From: Candidatus Sulfotelmatobacter sp.
GTDB lineage: Bacteria > Acidobacteriota > Terriglobia > Terriglobales > Acidobacteriaceae
Assembly (NCBI GenBank): GCA_030049565.1
Contig: JASIKQ010000304.1
Span: 1 to 9,147, forward strand
DNA: 9,147 nucleotides
Direction: 5' to 3'
Shown here one piece after another: positions 7,527-9,147 of this stretch (position 1 is the stretch's first letter; each line of letters begins with the position of its first letter). A program made the translations under genes and the position numbers. Below the pieces are notes generated by a model that was given only the letters and a program-made list of their open reading frames with translations, was not told the DNA's origin and did no database searches.

Positions 7527-8978
7527 ATGTTAAAACCGTTCATTCAACACAGACGACCGGACGCGCGGCAGGGCGAGCGCGGTGTGACCATGGCGCTGGT
7601 AGCAATGTCTATGTTTGCCGTCATCGCCATGGCAGGATTGTCGATCGACCTCGGTACGCTATACCAGGCCAGCGACGAGGCGCAGCGCGCGGCCGATGCG
7701 GGCGCGCTGGCGGCGGCGAGAACCATCTCGATGTCAGGAATTACGGGCGACCCCACGAACCAGACAAACTCATGGCAACCGGTCTGTGGTGGAACCAGCA
7801 GCGCTGCTACGCTCGCGGCGATTACAGCCGCGCAGCAGAATCTGGTAGGCGGAACAACAATACCCGCCAGCGGAATCAAGGTCTACTATTCGGGCGGCAG
7901 CAACTCGCCCGGGACCGTCGCCGATTGCTCGACGCTATCGTCACCCACTCTTTCGACGCCGCCAGAGAGCCTCACTACGGCTTTCGCAATAAACCCAATA
8001 GCTACGGTGGCGGTGACGCAGCCGAGCCTGCCGACGTTTTTCTCACGCATCTGGGGACGAACCGGCAGCAGCGTGAGCGCAACCGCAAGCGCGGAGGCGT
8101 TCAATCCCTCTGGATCGGAAAATTTTTCTGCCAGCGCAAATGTGGTTCCGGTACAGCCCCGGTGCGTGAAGCCGTGGATTGTGCCGAATGCAGATCCGCT
8201 GAATCCGGGGAAGACCTTCGTCAACACGACCGACGGATCAATTACGACGCCCGGGGTTCAATTCGGCAGCAGCACTACTGGCGTCATTGGTGAGACGTTT
8301 ACTTTGGTTTCGGATTGCGGCAACACTCCAGGAAGTTGCAATCCCCCGTCCCCCGATAACCCGCCGAAGTCTAATTCTTCGCCTTCAACTCCTCCTCCAA
8401 CACTGGACTACGTGCCCGCCACCGTGTCAGGGACGCCAGCAGCTGTGCCAAACTGCGCCACAGCAGATACCTACCAGGAGGCGATCGCCGGATGCGATGA
8501 AACCACCGCATACCAGTGCGGGGTTCAGGCCAGCAGCGCCACGAACCCGACAACAGTGGATTTCACCGAGAACCCCGGCCGTCATCCAAGAGACACTCTT
8601 AGGGGTACGGAGTGTCTCATCCATCAAGGGACCGGCCAGGACCAGATACAGAACTCGTCCTTGCCATTCCCGATCATCGCCGAGGGCGGGAATCCCCTGA
8701 AGATTAGCGGAAGCCAGATCACCAGCAGCAGTTCGATTGTGAGCCTTCCCATCTACGACAGCGGTGGTGGTGCTCCGTTCAGCCCCGCGAACAATCAGGT
8801 CACAATCGTCGGCTTCCTTCAGGTATTCATCAACCAGGCCTACGCAAATCCGGATGGCAATGTGAGCGTTACTGTGCTCAATGTCGCCGGTTGTGGCAAC
8901 GGCGCCTCTGGCAATGTCGCCTCCACCGCCATCACCGGCACTTCTCCCGTCCCCGTGCGTCTGATCACACCGCCGTAG
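7527..8978 (+). CDS. tadG: TadG-like pilus-assembly protein, no visible vWA domain
   Basis: This 483-residue protein is held by one N-terminal helix. Residues 15-43 (QGERGVTMALVAMSM onward, then AGLSIDLG) and the following YQASDEAQRAADAGALAAAR are the hallmark of the TadG N-terminal family (putative Flp pilus-assembly TadE/G-like). The rest is predicted to be extracytoplasmic, rich in Ser/Thr/Gly/Ala, with a Pro/Ser-rich linker at about 271-296 and a C-terminal segment IVGFLQVFINQAYANPDG. I see no vWA metal-site motif (DxSxS), unlike classical TadG. It has ten Cys, all beyond the membrane helix. An in-frame stop at 7518 makes ATG 7527 the first possible start, and the nearest purine-rich site, AGGA (7510-7513), is 13 bases away, rather far. 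It is 61 bases after the second TadE-like gene and probably in the same transcript. Its role is likely in pilus biogenesis or anchoring at the envelope. Confidence 0.87.
   Translation: MLKPFIQHRRPDARQGERGVTMALVAMSMFAVIAMAGLSIDLGTLYQASDEAQRAADAGALAAARTISMSGITGDPTNQTNSWQPVCGGTSSAATLAAITAAQQNLVGGTTIPASGIKVYYSGGSNSPGTVADCSTLSSPTLSTPPESLTTAFAINPIATVAVTQPSLPTFFSRIWGRTGSSVSATASAEAFNPSGSENFSASANVVPVQPRCVKPWIVPNADPLNPGKTFVNTTDGSITTPGVQFGSSTTGVIGETFTLVSDCGNTPGSCNPPSPDNPPKSNSSPSTPPPTLDYVPATVSGTPAAVPNCATADTYQEAIAGCDETTAYQCGVQASSATNPTTVDFTENPGRHPRDTLRGTECLIHQGTGQDQIQNSSLPFPIIAEGGNPLKISGSQITSSSSIVSLPIYDSGGGAPFSPANNQVTIVGFLQVFINQAYANPDGNVSVTVLNVAGCGNGASGNVASTAITGTSPVPVRLITPP
8590..8618. repeat. perfect 9-bp inverted repeat inside tadG
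   Basis: GAGACACTC (8590-8598) and GAGTGTCTC (8610-8618) are exact reverse complements around an 11-base spacer, and one further T-G wobble pair is possible inside. It lies in the coding sequence and encodes RDTLRGTECL. No T-run follows, so it is not an ordinary terminator. It may be a chance hairpin, a regulatory mRNA structure or a remnant of a dispersed palindromic element. Confidence 0.6.
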
Positions 8979-9080
8979 CTTGGAATGGAGATTTGTCGTC
9001 CCTGAGAGCATCCCCCCAGGTTTTGGCGATCCTTAGAATGGGACAACCAACGCTATTTATTGCTGTCCGCGTCCTGCCTT

Positions 9081-9146
9081 CTATTGAGGAGTCGGTGGAT
9101 CGCCGGGCGGCGAAGGATGATCGACATCGGCATTGTCAGGCGCTGA
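9081..9146 (-). CDS. C-terminal fragment of an unknown minus-strand gene, cut by the window edge
   Basis: Reading the minus strand from the right edge, one frame gives 21 Asp/Pro-rich residues, SAPDNADVDHPSPPGDPPTP then Q, ending at TAG (9083-9081). This composition is typical of a disordered protein C-terminus. The gene would converge on tadG, leaving about 100 bases between the two stops. The fragment is too short for any assignment, and its reality depends on sequence beyond the window. Confidence 0.35.
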   Translation of the reverse strand, partial: SAPDNADVDHPSPPGDPPTPQ

Positions 9147-9147
9147 A

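Noticed and set aside
7566..7575. GGCAGGGC as a KOPS-like FtsK-orienting site
   Set aside because: It does not match GGGNAGGG and occurs once in coding sequence; KOPS for this lineage cannot be judged from one window.
7797..7808. 12-bp palindrome AGCAGCGCTGCT in tadG
   Set aside because: It is made of common GC-rich codons with no loop or context. Such palindromes are expected by chance in Ala/Ser-rich coding sequence.
8979..9042. Imperfect direct repeat CTTGGAATGG / CTTAGAATGG downstream of tadG
   Set aside because: Only two copies with a mismatch in a short AT/GC-mixed spacer; no sign of an att site or array.
9100..9113. TCGCC-GGGC-GGCGA hairpin near the right edge
   Set aside because: The stem is only 5 bp, it lies within the probable C-terminal codons of the minus-strand gene, and no T-run follows.

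Overview
The window reads as a chromosomal segment of a GC-rich Gram-negative-type bacterium. The best guess is an Acidobacteriota (Terriglobia) member, judged from the style of the NtrYX-like pair and the Cys-rich TadE/TadG-like proteins. No rRNA or other decisive marker is present, so this assignment is an inference. There are no IS elements, tRNAs, CRISPR arrays or phage genes, and nothing suggests recent transfer.

Layout. (1) Bases 1-1770, plus strand: the C-terminal two thirds of an FtsK/SpoIIIE DNA translocase, whose N-terminal membrane part lies left of the window. (2) Bases 1812-2048, minus strand, convergent with ftsK: a 78-residue membrane protein with weak PnuC-like character. Its true start is a GTG behind a perfect AGGAGG. 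(3) A 224-base divergent intergenic region. (4) Bases 2273-4141 and 4152-5546: a membrane histidine kinase followed 10 bases later by a sigma-54 activator-type response regulator, an NtrY/NtrX-like pair. The regulator's receiver domain begins well upstream of its first ATG, and the only sensible start is a CTG behind AGGAAG. (5) Bases 5590-8978: a compact cassette of tad (Flp/type IVc pilus) accessory genes: a CpaA/TadV prepilin peptidase, two TadE-like pseudopilins with class III signal motifs, and a TadG-like protein. (6) At the right edge, the last 21 codons of a probable minus-strand gene converge on tadG.

The tad genes form a working unit. The peptidase cleaves class III leaders, and the two TadE-like proteins carry such leaders. 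The TadG-like protein is anchored by one N-terminal helix and exposes a large Cys-containing domain. The ATPase, secretin, platform proteins and major Flp pilin are not in the window and must lie elsewhere. The two-component pair lies directly upstream on the same strand, so it could control the cassette, but I found no convincing sigma-54 site in front of it. The window is mostly ordinary. The points most worth checking are the CTG start, the perfect inverted repeat inside tadG, the even numbers of exported cysteines across the three pilus-associated proteins, and the ambiguous starts in the cassette.
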